Origin: Leishmania infantum JPCM5
Lineage: Eukaryota; Euglenozoa; Kinetoplastea; Trypanosomatida; Trypanosomatidae
Direction of reading: 5' to 3'
Assembly: GCF_000002875.2 (NCBI RefSeq)
Contig: NC_009399.2
Coordinates: 584,635-617,636 of the forward strand
DNA: 33,002 bases
Within the stretch, counting starts at the first letter, position 1; the number at the start of each line of letters is the position of its first letter. Positions 9,675-19,341 of the stretch are shown in pieces. The notes below the pieces were generated by a model, which did no database searches, had not been told where the DNA came from, and saw nothing but the letters and a program-made list of their open reading frames with translations. The translations under genes and the position numbers were made by a program.

Positions 9675-10420
9675 GGTAGCGGCAAAAGCGGACCCGACGT
9701 CTGCGCAGAGATCCGCGTCTATTCTATGTGATGCCTGTGGTGGTAGTGCGTGCGAGCCTCTAAAAAAGAAATGCAGAGAGCAAAGCGAGCGAGTGAGCAC
9801 ACACAAACACACACGCTCACCCTTTCCTTCCCCAGTGCAGGAAGGGTGCGGAGGGATGTCAAACGATGAGTCCACTGTGTGCGCAGCGGTCCATGTGAGC
9901 GGGAGTCACACATGAGAGTCGCAGAGACTGCAGAGAGTTGAGAAGCGACAACATGAGCAGCCAACACAAGATAGGCACACGTATGAAGTACCACAAAGCG
10001 CCCGAGCTATCCTGCAACATAAGCGTACCTTCGAAAGGAAGGAAAAGCGAGAGGGGGTGGCCAGACGTGCGATGTCATCCATCGCACATCCCCTGTTCAT
10101 AGATCGGTATCTTTTTCGCTTTTATGCCTCAGCAGTGGTAGTGTGAGAGTGAGGGGGGGGGAGAACTTTGCGTATCGATGGGAAGCTTCCGTACCAGCTT
10201 GAAAACGCACTCGGCCGATAGCCATCGAAAGCCAGCCTCCACTTGGAACGCAACGCTTTAAGCACCCTTCGCGTCGTCGTCGTCGCGGGTGTTTTCTCCT
10301 TTTCCCTTAATGCGTTTTGGGGTTCGTTACGAGACTGCGGCTCATGGAATAAAGCATTTCAGTTGTGTGAGCTTGCAGCCTTTCTCTGCATGCTCTGCAC
10401 GTCCGCGATCTGTGAAGACG
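9675..10420. other. Intergenic region
   Basis: Contains the 5'UTR and splice acceptor of the 666-aa gene, a G8 run near 10154, and the 3'UTR of the 292-aa gene. No coding frame or RNA gene is supported. Confidence 0.6.
9760..9774 (-). promoter_or_regulatory. Spliced-leader acceptor that sets the start of the 666-aa gene
   Basis: The minus strand reads TGCATTTCTTTTTTAG, with the AG at 9761-9760. The next downstream ATG is at 9674, in frame with the long coding sequence, which excludes about 67 codons of upstream open frame from the mature mRNA. Confidence 0.7.
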
Positions 10421-11299
10421 CTACTGCGAGTCCAATCCCAGACACCGCAGCAACGAAAAATGTGTCCTGTACCACAGCCGCCCCCCCAGCGTAGACCTCT
10501 CCAGGATGAGTTCGCGGCATTGAAAGGAGCGGCGAAGGCTGTCGCTCGCTGCAAAGCTCGGGAACCACTTTAAGCTAATGTTGTACTCCGTCATCTCATT
10601 CCGCTGCACCTGGCATGACTCAAACACCTTCCAGTGAAAGAAGCGGCTGTTGATCACAAGCGCCGTCACCTCCACGTTGTCGCTCGTGCGGTGCCGCCAG
10701 CTGGAGCCTTCGAAGAGATGCGAGCATAACGTCGTCAGGAGCACCGACGACATCGTATCTGAGATGTAGCGCCAGAGCCAGTCGCGCACCGAGGCTCCGT
10801 GGGGAGCCGGGGAGGGAGAGGAGGAGGACCCTCGTGGCAGCGGCGGCGGCACGCCACTGAATGCAGTGCTCATCGGTGCCGCTTCGTAAAACCGGGCGGG
10901 GGTGTGCAGCACTCGAGCGATACGACCCACCTCCGTGTCCACAGTGCAGATAGAGTTCCAGTACTCCAGCGCCGGCGCACGAGTCGCTCGCCGCAGTTCC
11001 CAGTCATAGAAGACAAGACCCAAGTACATCGAGAACCAGAAGCGAGACAACAGCGTGCGACCGGCTCGGTTGCGCAGCACATAGCCACCCGTGAAGCCGA
11101 GAAGAAAGCCGGTGTCTGCATATCGGTGATTCATGTCGTCCAGGCAGTCGCACGTCAGCCTCCAATCGACGTTGCCCACCGGGATGGAGAGAAACCGACG
11201 CGCTCGGTCGACGATGTAGAGAAGCCGAAAAAAGTCACGTTCTCTATCCTGCTCCAGTTGCGAGGCGGCCTCGCTCAGTGAGTTGGGCGAGACGCGCAT
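10421..11299 (-). CDS. Hypothetical protein, 292 aa, possible membrane association
   Basis: I do not recognise the family. After a polar N-terminus (residues 1-45, EQDRERDFFRLLYIVDRARR) there is a segment rich in Gly, Phe and Leu at about 63-74 (TGFLLGFTGGYV) and a second hydrophobic stretch at about 83-100 (LLSRFWFSMYLGLVFYDW), separated by a basic RNRAGR. These could be a membrane hairpin. A low-complexity Pro/Ser segment near 155-175 separates them from a C-terminal part of about 115 residues with many aromatics and no clear motif. The frame is open upstream only through GTG; the ATG at 11299 is the first after a candidate acceptor at 11506-11507 that follows a pyrimidine tract, giving a 5'UTR of about 207 nt with no upstream ATG. 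Minus-strand orientation matches its neighbours. Confidence 0.75.
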   Translation of the reverse strand: MRVSPNSLSEAASQLEQDRERDFFRLLYIVDRARRFLSIPVGNVDWRLTCDCLDDMNHRYADTGFLLGFTGGYVLRNRAGRTLLSRFWFSMYLGLVFYDWELRRATRAPALEYWNSICTVDTEVGRIARVLHTPARFYEAAPMSTAFSGVPPPLPRGSSSSPSPAPHGASVRDWLWRYISDTMSSVLLTTLCSHLFEGSSWRHRTSDNVEVTALVINSRFFHWKVFESCQVQRNEMTEYNISLKWFPSFAASDSLRRSFQCRELILERSTLGGRLWYRTHFSLLRCLGLDSQ

Positions 11300-12042
11300 T
11301 GTCGAGAAAAAAGGGGGAAAAGATGCAACGGGAAAAGAACGCCACAACACAAGGAACGGCCGATGCGCACCCCCTCTGTTGCGACACTGGCTGGTGCCGA
11401 TCCCGTTGTCTCTGCTCCGCTGCCCGGTGTGAAGGGCGCCCGCAGGAAAGGCAATGCGCCCAATTAGAAATGCCTCGGCGCCACTCAGGACACCAACAAC
11501 GGTGACTTATGCGGAAGGGAAAGGAGAACAGAACGGCGAAGCGCAGTGGAACGCAGGCGTGTGAGAAGTGAACGACAGGAGGAGTAGAAAGAAGGCGTAC
11601 AACAGAGGCAGGCGGGGAAAAGTAATGATACGGGGGATCGCCATCACAATGCACCCGCACAAGAGCGCCACAGCAACGCACACGCCGCTGTGAACGCTCT
11701 GGGGGAGCGTTCAGTCATGGAAAAGCTGTATACTGCACAGCACTCTTGTGCAGCGCGCAATAGAGCTGCTAGCAACTCGTCCTCCAGGTCCAATGGGCTG
11801 AGCTGTGCGTCAACATTTCTTCTTACCACACCGATTCTCTATGGCACAACATGATCAGCAGAAACACCCACCTCCCTCGTCCTTCCCTGCCCCTCAGCAC
11901 TTGCGGCACCTCTCTGCTGGAAGAAGGTGGCGGTGCACGGAAAGGAACAATATCACTCGTGCGTGGAAGTGGGGGGAGGGGTGACATCTCTGAGTGCGAA
12001 ACGGCGAAACAGAGACAAAAAAAAGCCAGCACTCACCCACGG
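11300..12042. other. Intergenic region
   Basis: Contains the long 5'UTR of the 292-aa gene, its candidate splice acceptor near 11506-11520, and the 3'UTR of PSF1. No other coding or RNA feature is seen. Confidence 0.6.
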
Positions 12043-12639
12043 TCAGTGCCCCACCAGCGCGACGATGCCCTGCTGAATGAGAGGCTCAGCTTCCTCGAAG
12101 CTCAGGAAAAGCTGATCGCCGGTGTTGATGATAATGGTCTTGCCGCTGACAGAGGACCGAAACTCGTAGTGGCAGCGACCGCGGACCTCGAGCTGGCGTA
12201 CTGACGGAGGTCTCCACAAGTATGCGCGCAGATCTAGTGGGACGTCGAAGGAGGTCATATACTCCACCATGGTGCCTTGGTAGTCGGACAAGTACTTGGC
12301 TTCCGCTGCGGACAGGGAGCCCTCTAGCAAATTGTCTCGCACGCTCCACCACGCCTTGGCAACTTGCTTTTGTCTCCATAAAAGGTACGTGAGGAGGCAG
12401 CGCTTGTCTCGCAAACATTTGGAGCGGTAGTAATTCACGGAACTCACGTAGTACGGCTGCGTCATATCAGCGTACGGGTTTGTGGCGATAGATTGAATGC
12501 ATGCATAAGACTCGTTTATCTTCTCCACCACCGACCTAACTTTTTGCTCGTCAAGCGTGCCCATCGACCCGCCACTCACGATGACGGCGCGCAGCTCGCT
12601 AAGAAGCTCCGCTGATGCATCCTGTTTTTTGGAGCCCAT
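12043..12639 (-). CDS. PSF1: GINS complex subunit PSF1
   Basis: The 198-aa length fits PSF1 (about 196 aa in human). The family pattern is visible throughout: a helical N-terminus, the basic LRDKRCLLTYLLWR segment at about 75-90 matching the eukaryotic RNRRCTVAYL region, the KYLSDYQGTMVEYMTSF stretch at about 115-131 matching the NNYKRSLATYM region, then PPSVRQLEVR and a small C-terminal beta domain ending EPLIQQGIVALV, matching the LIRQGVLEHI end. PSF1 joins SLD5, PSF2 and PSF3 in GINS, which with MCM2-7 and CDC45 forms the replicative CMG helicase in the nucleus. The ATG at 12639 is preceded by pyrimidine tracts near 12700-12760. A minimal upstream frame (ATG-AAG-TAG, 12684-12676) may lie in the leader. 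Confidence 0.88.
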   Translation of the reverse strand: MGSKKQDASAELLSELRAVIVSGGSMGTLDEQKVRSVVEKINESYACIQSIATNPYADMTQPYYVSSVNYYRSKCLRDKRCLLTYLLWRQKQVAKAWWSVRDNLLEGSLSAAEAKYLSDYQGTMVEYMTSFDVPLDLRAYLWRPPSVRQLEVRGRCHYEFRSSVSGKTIIINTGDQLFLSFEEAEPLIQQGIVALVGH

Positions 12640-13711
12640 CTGCGACTAGCTGTTGCAACGCGAGCGCCCCTCGCCCTACTTCATGCACCGTACGTCTGAA
12701 CCTGCTTCAAGCAAAGGAAAAATCGATAGAGAGAATGAGCGGAGAGCTAGATAAGAAAAGAAGGGGGAGGAGAGTGCCACCCCCCTGCTCTTGCGGGAGA
12801 AGATGCAGAGGGAGGCGATGAGATATGTTTGGGTGAGGGCAACGAATCCGCATCAGATCGATTCGCACGTCTGCGGCACACTGCAAAGCACTCGTTCCCT
12901 AACTAAACACATATGCAAGGTGCTCCTCAGAAATGGGGTCTTGAAGAAGACTAGCGGCATTCAGAGCTATGAGTGTTATCATGAACCGAGATCCTTATCG
13001 TACTCGGCGACACACCTGCAAGGCGGCACTCAACGCCCCGGCGATCGATGATCTCGCGTGCACCTCTGGTGACACCGTCATCTTCAATCGTAACCCTGCT
13101 CGTGTGTGCATTGGGGAGGGGGGGGGAGGCGGCAGGAGGCGGCGGGAGGCGACCTAAACGCCACTTGCACGGACACATGCACACACATGTCCAGGCACAT
13201 ATTCTCAGGCAGGGGTGGTATGCTGTAGATAGTCGCAGATTCGATATCTTCATCACGCCTCATCAGAGTGAAGAACGAAGAAAGAAATGGCATTTGCTGT
13301 TGTTCTCGGAAGACAAAGAGAAATAGAATAAGGGCGTCCGTCGCTGCATGAGCATGGGGTGAAAGGAGCTAGCAACTGCCGTCGCCGGTGCGCGTGCGGA
13401 ACGAATTCATCACGGAAAAAATGAGTAACCGATAAAAATAGAGAGGAGAAAAGCGAGTAGAAGCGTCTCATAGGAGTTCAATCGTTTTTTTTTGTATGTG
13501 AGTGTTTCAGACGGCAACTGAATGCTACCCTTTTCATTTACTTGCCTTCGAGTTGGTTTGTGAGGGACAATGCAGAACGCTAAAACAACAGTTACCGCCC
13601 CCCCCCCACACACACACCTACGTAACAGCACGGCCTGGTACTCAAGCACTTCTGTTCCTGCCATCAGCACCACAAACGTTTCTTTTTTTTTCTTGCAATT
13701 TTTTTTCGTCA
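12640..13711. other. Intergenic region
   Basis: Contains the PSF1 leader and the 3' region of the 53-aa gene. It has a G-rich tract at about 13117-13150, a C9 plus CA run near 13597-13615, and T/A homopolymers near 13484-13492 and 13681-13710. No coding frame with a supported start is seen. Confidence 0.55.
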
Positions 13712-13873
13712 TCAGCGCACAGACTTCGGCTTGCCCTGGTGGCTGGGTGTCTCGTTGTGCTTCTTTGTGCCAGGACGCTCGTGATGCGAATCCTCGTACT
13801 CCATCGCGAGCGCTTCCGCCCTGTCGTGCGGAGGGACGATGTCGCTCTTCTCGTCATAGTGCTTCGGTGGCAT
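13712..13873 (-). CDS. Small hydrophilic protein, 53 aa
   Basis: The short frame begins MPPKHYDEKSDIVPP and ends GKPKSVR. It is highly charged, rich in Lys, His, Asp, Glu and Pro, with no signal peptide or membrane segment. Three things support a real gene: an almost ideal splice acceptor (TTCTTTCTTTCTTTCCAG, AG at 13930-13929) lies about 55 nt upstream; the start is the first ATG after it; and most codons end in G or C, as in the long genes here and unlike the AT-rich flanks. It fills the gap between PSF1 and presenilin in the right orientation. I do not recognise the family and infer no function. A non-coding transcript with a chance frame is the alternative. Confidence 0.62.
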   Translation of the reverse strand: MPPKHYDEKSDIVPPHDRAEALAMEYEDSHHERPGTKKHNETPSHQGKPKSVR

Positions 13874-14500
13874 CTTCGGTATATCACACAAAACAAATGA
13901 GTGTGATAAGTTATTTGAAAGTAGAAAGCTGGAAAGAAAGAAAGAATGGCTAGAGATAATCGGACGAGGACTTGTGGCAAGAGGAGTCGGTACGCACACA
14001 TATAGATAGAGCGTGTAAAAGCGGTAGAAGATAGAAGACATCAATGGAAGGAGAAGCACACAATGGATAGATTATCGCACGACGAGAGGATGCAGAGTCG
14101 GAAATCGTGTCCGTGTGTCACATTTGACTGGGATAAAAGAAGCCGAAGGAGTAAGTGAGAATACAACGCCCATAATAGTGATGCTTGCGAGGCCCGTAGG
14201 CACGAGCAACGGAGTACTCATCCGAGAGAGCAGCATCCGCTTCGCCGCACCGTGGCAAGGGCAAAAATGCCGCGTCAGCACAGCACGTTTGCCACGATAC
14301 GTCTCCCTCTTCCTCGCTTCCTGAAAGTCCATAATGGATCGTCTCGTGCTAGTCGTGGAGGTCGGTGAAGTTGTGTGCGATGCTTTCCCTAGCGGAGTGC
14401 GTGACGGCAGCCAAGGAAAATCAAGCACACCCGTGCACGCACGCACGGCGAGTACGCAGTGGAGAGCAAGCCAAAAAAGAGAGGAGGCAACACGGGTGAA
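13874..14500. other. Intergenic region
   Basis: Contains the leader and acceptor of the 53-aa gene on its left and the presenilin 3'UTR on its right. Frames here are short and unsupported. Confidence 0.55.
13929..13946 (-). promoter_or_regulatory. Spliced-leader acceptor of the 53-aa gene
   Basis: The minus strand reads TTCTTTCTTTCTTTCCAG, a perfect pyrimidine tract and AG. The first ATG downstream opens the 53-aa frame, so this site is the main reason to call that gene. Confidence 0.78.
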
Positions 14501-15559
14501 TTACAGCACCAACAGGTGATGACTCGTGAAGGAGCTCAGCGACTCCACAATTAGCCTGCAGAGCACAAAGACGACAGTAGAGAGAAAAATGGAGCACGGC
14601 AGAGCTGGCAGCGCGCGCAGCGAGTTGCGGAAAAGCAGCAAGGACAGCAGCGTGCCCAGCATACCCGCCAGGATGCTCACCATACAGAAACTCCACGACA
14701 CAAAGCCAGAAAATGAGGCACGGCCAACAAGAAGGCTGTAAAAGATAAAGTCGCCAAGGCCCAGCTTGAATGGAGTGGCGTGCTGCACCGTCCACATGAA
14801 GGACTCGGCTGCCGTTGCCGGCACACGCGCCGAGCTCGCTGTTGCAGGCTGCGTAATCGGAACAATGCTGTGTGCACTGCTGTAGACGAATCCGGGTATC
14901 GGCTCGTCGCGTTCCTGAGCTATCTTGATTAGCCGATGCAGTGGCCCCTGCTGCCAGAGAACTGCAAGAATGTCGTACGTGGCGATGCAGATCAGCAACG
15001 ACCACGTCGACCATTCCGGCAGCGCCGTCAGCGACCACGCAGTCAAGATGGAGGCGATGACCAAATACACCTGCGTCACAGTAGGGTGAGAGTAGCAAAA
15101 GAGGGCGATGAGGCCCACCACGCCGAAGTTCCACACAAAGATGCCCATCGAAATGACGTTGTAAGGGATTTGGAAATATGTGCAGAACAAGTCCAGCCAA
15201 ATCCACAGCAGCATAAAAAACATTGACACTGCCGAAAACGCCAGCCAGCCATACAATACAAACTGGAGATGGAAGTGATAGAGCAGCACAGTTGCAAAAG
15301 TTGCGGCCACGACGCACCCAACGACGATCAGGGCCGCCACCAGTGAGTACACAAACTTCTCGCCCGCAGTGGCCGCGTCATTCTCGTTTACCACCACCGG
15401 CAGAGGCGGCACCTGGCTGTTCACGTAGATAGGCGAGAGGCATGAGAGGCTCCACACCACGGCCAACATGGTGGCAGTCACAGGTACGACAAGCGACACA
15501 AACCGGATACCCACGCCACGTGAGAGGTGTGCGTCGTCTAAGAGAGGCCTGCTCGACAT
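14501..15559 (-). CDS. Presenilin-like intramembrane aspartyl protease
   Basis: A 352-aa polytopic membrane protein (about nine hydrophobic segments) with all three presenilin signatures: YD in ATYDILAVL (catalytic D196), GxGD in KLGLGDF (catalytic D270) and the PAL motif in ALPAL (318-320). It is clan AD, family A22A. The loop between the two catalytic helices is about 60-70 residues, much shorter than in animal presenilins (467 aa in human PS1), which accounts for most of the size difference. Presenilins are the catalytic core of gamma-secretase-type complexes that cut single-pass membrane proteins in ER and endosomal membranes. The start at 15559 is chosen because a pyrimidine-rich tract and AG (15571-15570) lie just upstream; the open frame beyond it starts only at a TTG. 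The 5'UTR would be only about 10 nt, so a further-upstream acceptor may also be used. Confidence 0.92.
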   Translation of the reverse strand: MSSRPLLDDAHLSRGVGIRFVSLVVPVTATMLAVVWSLSCLSPIYVNSQVPPLPVVVNENDAATAGEKFVYSLVAALIVVGCVVAATFATVLLYHFHLQFVLYGWLAFSAVSMFFMLLWIWLDLFCTYFQIPYNVISMGIFVWNFGVVGLIALFCYSHPTVTQVYLVIASILTAWSLTALPEWSTWSLLICIATYDILAVLWQQGPLHRLIKIAQERDEPIPGFVYSSAHSIVPITQPATASSARVPATAAESFMWTVQHATPFKLGLGDFIFYSLLVGRASFSGFVSWSFCMVSILAGMLGTLLSLLLFRNSLRALPALPCSIFLSTVVFVLCRLIVESLSSFTSHHLLVL

Positions 15560-16192
15560 GTTTGCAACACTACGATGCGCAGAACAGAAGACAAGTACGG
15601 GCGGCTTTAACCGGCAAGCAGCAAACCATATTTCACACCGGTGGAGCGTGGAGTCGCATTGAGCGCTTCCTAAACTGCACACAGGCAGGGAACAGGAGGA
15701 CAAGAGTCAGTGTTTACACATTTGTGTATGTGGATGTGCGTGGAGGGTGAGAACAGCAAAGAGTTAGAGGTAAACGGAGAGCGAGAAGGAAACGGAAAGA
15801 GGGTGACGTAGACGAAGAAGCCGAACAAAGAGAAATACATATAAGGCGCCCACACGCACATGCACACAGTGTGACTTTTCTTCTATCGCTTTGGAAGTCA
15901 GGAATTTCCGTGCCGAGCCCCGGCGCACACCAACGCAATGGGCGCGCGCACCGATAGACATCACCAAGACTGATGGAAGCATCCGTATACACACCCGATG
16001 GAAAGTCGCAACTTTTCAATCTGCCGAGTGGTATTAAGATGACAACACACAGCCGCGCGTACTTCGCAGTCGCTGGCAGGAGTTCATTGTGAAGCTATTG
16101 TCTGCGCATTTCTTGGTTGGATTGAGTTCCTTAGCATCCTGTCGCTTTCCAAGTGCACAAGAACTACTTTTAGTGTGTTGTGAAGATAGCGA
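15560..16192. other. Intergenic region
   Basis: Contains the presenilin leader and the TYW1 3'UTR. No coding or RNA feature is supported. Confidence 0.55.
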
Positions 16193-17443
16193 CTACGTCT
16201 CAGCAGATTCAACGACAGTAGACTCGGCTTTAGTGAAGCAACACCCGTCGAGCTGCGGCGAGGCCGCCGCCACGCTTTCCATGTGCTTGCGCCGCTTGTT
16301 GGAGACGTGACGCTTTTGTGCTGGATCAAACCCCTCGGCAGGCGAGTCGAACAGTGCCCACGTCGGTGTAGGCAACAAGTAGTCTTCCGGTACCATATCC
16401 GCAGCTCGTGAGGGGTCTTGAACGATGGTGTCAAACTTGTCATAATCGATCCAGCTGTGCACTCGGCCATCGATGACAAACCGCTGATGCGCCAGCAAGA
16501 TGCAGCCGGAGTGCTCGTGGACGCTGGCCACCGTGTATTGCGTTCCGTCGCCAATCGCGCTGCAGAGCTGCTGGGCAAAGGCCTTCATTTTGTCCCATGA
16601 GGGAACGTTCTTGATGCGAAGAATGGTGTTGTGATTGCCGGAAAAAGCCGGCGTGAGGCGCTTGACCTCGATGAAGTGCGGCTGCCCTCGATCAAACAAC
16701 TCTTTGTACTCGGGGAGGTTCTCCGGCTCCATGTTGAATCCTTCAATCATGGTGAGCCGAAACACGGTGCGGTGCTTCTTCTCTCGCATATTGTTCACGC
16801 TCTCGTTGAAGCGTTCCCAGTAATCTGAAAGCACAGGGCGGTCAAGAATCTTCATTGTTTTCTGGTTCGGAGCATCTACGCTCAGGTACAGCTGCGTTAC
16901 CGGAGCCAGATTGCGGATGGCATCCGGAAACTGACCATTGTTGACAAGAAAGGAGGATATCGATTTGGCGTGCAACAAGTCAAGAAACTCGTTCACGTAC
17001 GGGTACATGATCGGCTCGCCGACAAGGGACAGAGCGCAGTGGCGCGGAGCCAATGCCTCCTCGAGAGCTTCATCCGTTACGCCGGGCATCCCACGCACAC
17101 CGTTGATCAGGGCTTGATGACTCGATATCATACCTTCCACGACATCCTTTGGTGGGTCGACCATCCACTTCCACTCTGCTGCCGTCGGATTTGAGTTGAG
17201 GCGCCAGCAAAAGACACAGTTGTTCGCGCATGCCATGCTCGGAGTCGCCTCCATGCACCGATGTGACTTGATGCCGTACATAGTCCACTTGTAGCATCCA
17301 CCACGCCCCCTCATCATCGACTTTTGCCAGCGGCAAAGCTTCACCGCACTGTGCGTGCCGACAAGGGAGTACATCTTGCCCAAAGCCTCCCGACGCTTCT
17401 CGGAGAGCATTGGCCGACATCCAGTGGTCGAGCCTTTCTTCAT
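16193..17443 (-). CDS. TYW1: TYW1-like 4-demethylwyosine synthase, flavodoxin-less
   Basis: A 416-aa radical SAM enzyme. The TYW1 signature is intact: CYKWTMYGIKSHRCMEATPS followed by the cluster motif CANNCVFCWR, with C72, C76 and C79 binding the 4Fe-4S centre. Other TYW1 features include LSLVGEPIMYP, FLVNNGQFP and the YLSVDAP strand. The enzyme condenses N1-methylguanosine-37 of tRNA-Phe with pyruvate to form the tricyclic base of wybutosine. Eukaryotic TYW1 normally carries an N-terminal flavodoxin domain; it is absent here, as in archaea. T. brucei has long and short TYW1 paralogues, the short one mitochondrial, and this looks like the short type, although I see no clear presequence. The C-terminal ~60 residues are a basic, low-complexity tail. 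The ATG at 17443 is the first after a candidate acceptor at 17540-17541; upstream the frame extends only to a TTG. Confidence 0.9.
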   Translation of the reverse strand: MKKGSTTGCRPMLSEKRREALGKMYSLVGTHSAVKLCRWQKSMMRGRGGCYKWTMYGIKSHRCMEATPSMACANNCVFCWRLNSNPTAAEWKWMVDPPKDVVEGMISSHQALINGVRGMPGVTDEALEEALAPRHCALSLVGEPIMYPYVNEFLDLLHAKSISSFLVNNGQFPDAIRNLAPVTQLYLSVDAPNQKTMKILDRPVLSDYWERFNESVNNMREKKHRTVFRLTMIEGFNMEPENLPEYKELFDRGQPHFIEVKRLTPAFSGNHNTILRIKNVPSWDKMKAFAQQLCSAIGDGTQYTVASVHEHSGCILLAHQRFVIDGRVHSWIDYDKFDTIVQDPSRAADMVPEDYLLPTPTWALFDSPAEGFDPAQKRHVSNKRRKHMESVAAASPQLDGCCFTKAESTVVESAET

Positions 17444-18100
17444 TTTTGATCCCGAGAACGTAGGGCAGATGCGATGAGGACACAAGGAATCAAGGAGTGG
17501 GCGGTGACAGCAACGCTGGCTGCGCTATGCGCGTGTACGCTCGTGAATGCAAGTGCGAGAAGAAATGGCATGGTGAACGAAAAGGGCAAAAAAAAAGAAC
17601 GGCAAAAGAGTAGCACAGCGAGAGACCCGTCGTCAAGAACGCACTGTTGAAAAAACTGCAACAGAGGCGTCGGCGTCAACAAAAGCCCTGGGTGAGAAAA
17701 AACGCGAGGAAGATGACGGGGTGCTGCAAGCCTTTCACTCCGTTTGCCGGAAAAGAGGTGGCGGCTGAAAACAAGGCCGCGCCCTTTCATTACTCACACC
17801 TTAGTACTCGGGGCAAGCAAGCATGGTGTACGCAAAAGGGTGGCAACGACGTGTGCCGTTCTTGTGTCAGCGCAGCCTTCGAGTTCGAGACGGGTAGTGT
17901 TCTATCAAGGGGTGGTACTTTTATGCGCACGCGCCACACTGATACAGAGGGAGAGGTAAGGGAGTGGGCGTAGAACGGCTAGCGAAGCAGCTGGCGCTTC
18001 AACACGTTGAGTCTATAGAGAACCTGTATATCTAAGCAAGCTGTAGCACGCAGCGGCAGCACGGCGACGAAGGCGGCAGCCACTTTCTTACCTTCAGCCC
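17444..18100. other. Intergenic region
   Basis: Contains the TYW1 leader with a pyrimidine-rich stretch (minus strand, about 17550-17610) and the 3'UTR of the 222-aa gene. Nothing else is supported. Confidence 0.55.
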
Positions 18101-18769
18101 TCACAAAGAGTGAAGCAGGTGAACAACGCGCACCGAGTTTGGCCGCTGAAGCGCGGCGTTCTGCGGTCGTTTGGGCGGAAGCTTCACGATTGGGGCGCTG
18201 AGCTGAGTAGAGGCCGCCCATCTCGAGCGATGGGCCTGGAAGCTCTCAGGGGTGCATTTGGGGTGCTCTAGCAAGTACGCGCGACACGCAGTCGCCCGCT
18301 CCTCGGGTGACAAACTTTGCAGATACAAAGAGTCACATCGCCCTCTTGCTGGTGCGCCACCTCTGCTCATTCCTACAGCGCCGCGTGACTTTGAAACCGC
18401 AGGATGCGGAACGCTCCAGCTCAGCGCAAGTTGCACCTCTGTGAGACCTGTAGAAGGGTCGACGGCTTGCGCGCCGTAGGAGGCTCTGGCTGACCCCATG
18501 CAGGATGGTTTTGAACCTTGGTCAACCTGAATGTAGTTGCTACGGGTCGCATCCAGCGCCAACGGGGCTGTCCCATGCCAGAAGGGGAGAAAGTCCGACG
18601 TCCCTGCGAGTGAGCGCGCCTTCGCCCGCTTCGCTTGCTCGACAGATCTCAGCGTCTTCTTGGTCTCGAACGGTGCAGGATTCCCGCGGAAGTCGAGTTT
18701 GCTTCGCTCATTCAACCATTGCAGCTTGGCTAGCGTTCTTTCTTGTGCCTCCCTTTCGTCTGGGTTCAT
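18101..18769 (-). CDS. Hypothetical protein, 222 aa
   Basis: I do not recognise the family. The N-terminus (MNPDEREAQERTLAKLQWLNERSK-) is a charged, probably helical stretch, followed by a region rich in Ala, Ser and Gly with no membrane segment. A C-terminal motif at about 150-185 (SLSPEERATACRAYLLEHP) looks like a short helical pair. The overall character, small, basic and with conserved-looking aromatic/Pro patches such as DFLPFWHG, recalls cytoskeletal or flagellar accessory proteins, but that is an impression only. The ATG at 18769 is the first after an acceptor at 18808-18807 that follows a long pyrimidine tract; upstream the frame opens only through TTG. Codon use ending mostly in G or C agrees with a real gene. 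Confidence 0.7.
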   Translation of the reverse strand: MNPDEREAQERTLAKLQWLNERSKLDFRGNPAPFETKKTLRSVEQAKRAKARSLAGTSDFLPFWHGTAPLALDATRSNYIQVDQGSKPSCMGSARASYGAQAVDPSTGLTEVQLALSWSVPHPAVSKSRGAVGMSRGGAPARGRCDSLYLQSLSPEERATACRAYLLEHPKCTPESFQAHRSRWAASTQLSAPIVKLPPKRPQNAALQRPNSVRVVHLLHSL

Positions 18770-19341
18770 CGCGCAAGGCAGCAAAGAGGCAGAGAAATTG
18801 AGATGTCTGCGGCGGAGGCGCGGAAAAAGAGTGGAAGAGAAGGAAGATTCTGCTGGTTGAGTAGCCGCTACAACTTGCTAGTATCCGATCAGCAAAACGC
18901 ACAGGCGCGCAGGAACACAAAAGCGATTTTTCCGGGGCAAGGCAAGGATGGCAGCGACGACAATAAAAACTGAAAATAGGAGGGGAGGCAGCTCGCACTT
19001 ACGAAGAGTTCCTGTGCTTGGCGGGGGGGTGCGAAGAAGCATTGCCTCCCTTTTATTCCCTGCACTTTTGCACCAAGCAGGCTGACAAAGCAAACTCACT
19101 AGATTTGAATTCGCGAAGTCCGGCGTTGCAGGAGAAAGGGAAGATGCAGCACCTGGTCAAAGCATTGGGTCGAATTTCTGCAGCATTCGCTCAGCCATAG
19201 TCTCACATCCTTTTTCCTTCCTTCAGCTACAAGACACGTACAGCGCAGAAGAACTTCAGATACGATCTCGGGAGCCTGGATGGAAATCGCGCCCCAACTG
19301 AAATGGCAAAAGCAAAGAAGAAAGCAGCACATTCAAGTGGG
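18770..19341. other. Intergenic region
   Basis: Contains the leader and splice signals of the 222-aa gene and the 3'UTR of the kinase gene. No coding or RNA feature is supported. Confidence 0.55.

Noticed and set aside
9675..9875. N-terminal extension of the 666-aa gene
   Set aside because: Opens only from a GTG at 9875 and lies upstream of a strong splice acceptor at 9760-9761.
11857..11871. 15-bp sequence shared with 32789-32803
   Set aside because: One such match is expected by chance in a window this size; the flanks differ.
14421..15317. Minus-strand 298-codon frame over presenilin
   Set aside because: Overlaps presenilin in another phase and has none of its motifs.
15560..15703. Upstream extension of the presenilin gene
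   Set aside because: Only a TTG could start it; an acceptor at 15570-15571 and the ATG at 15559 fit better.
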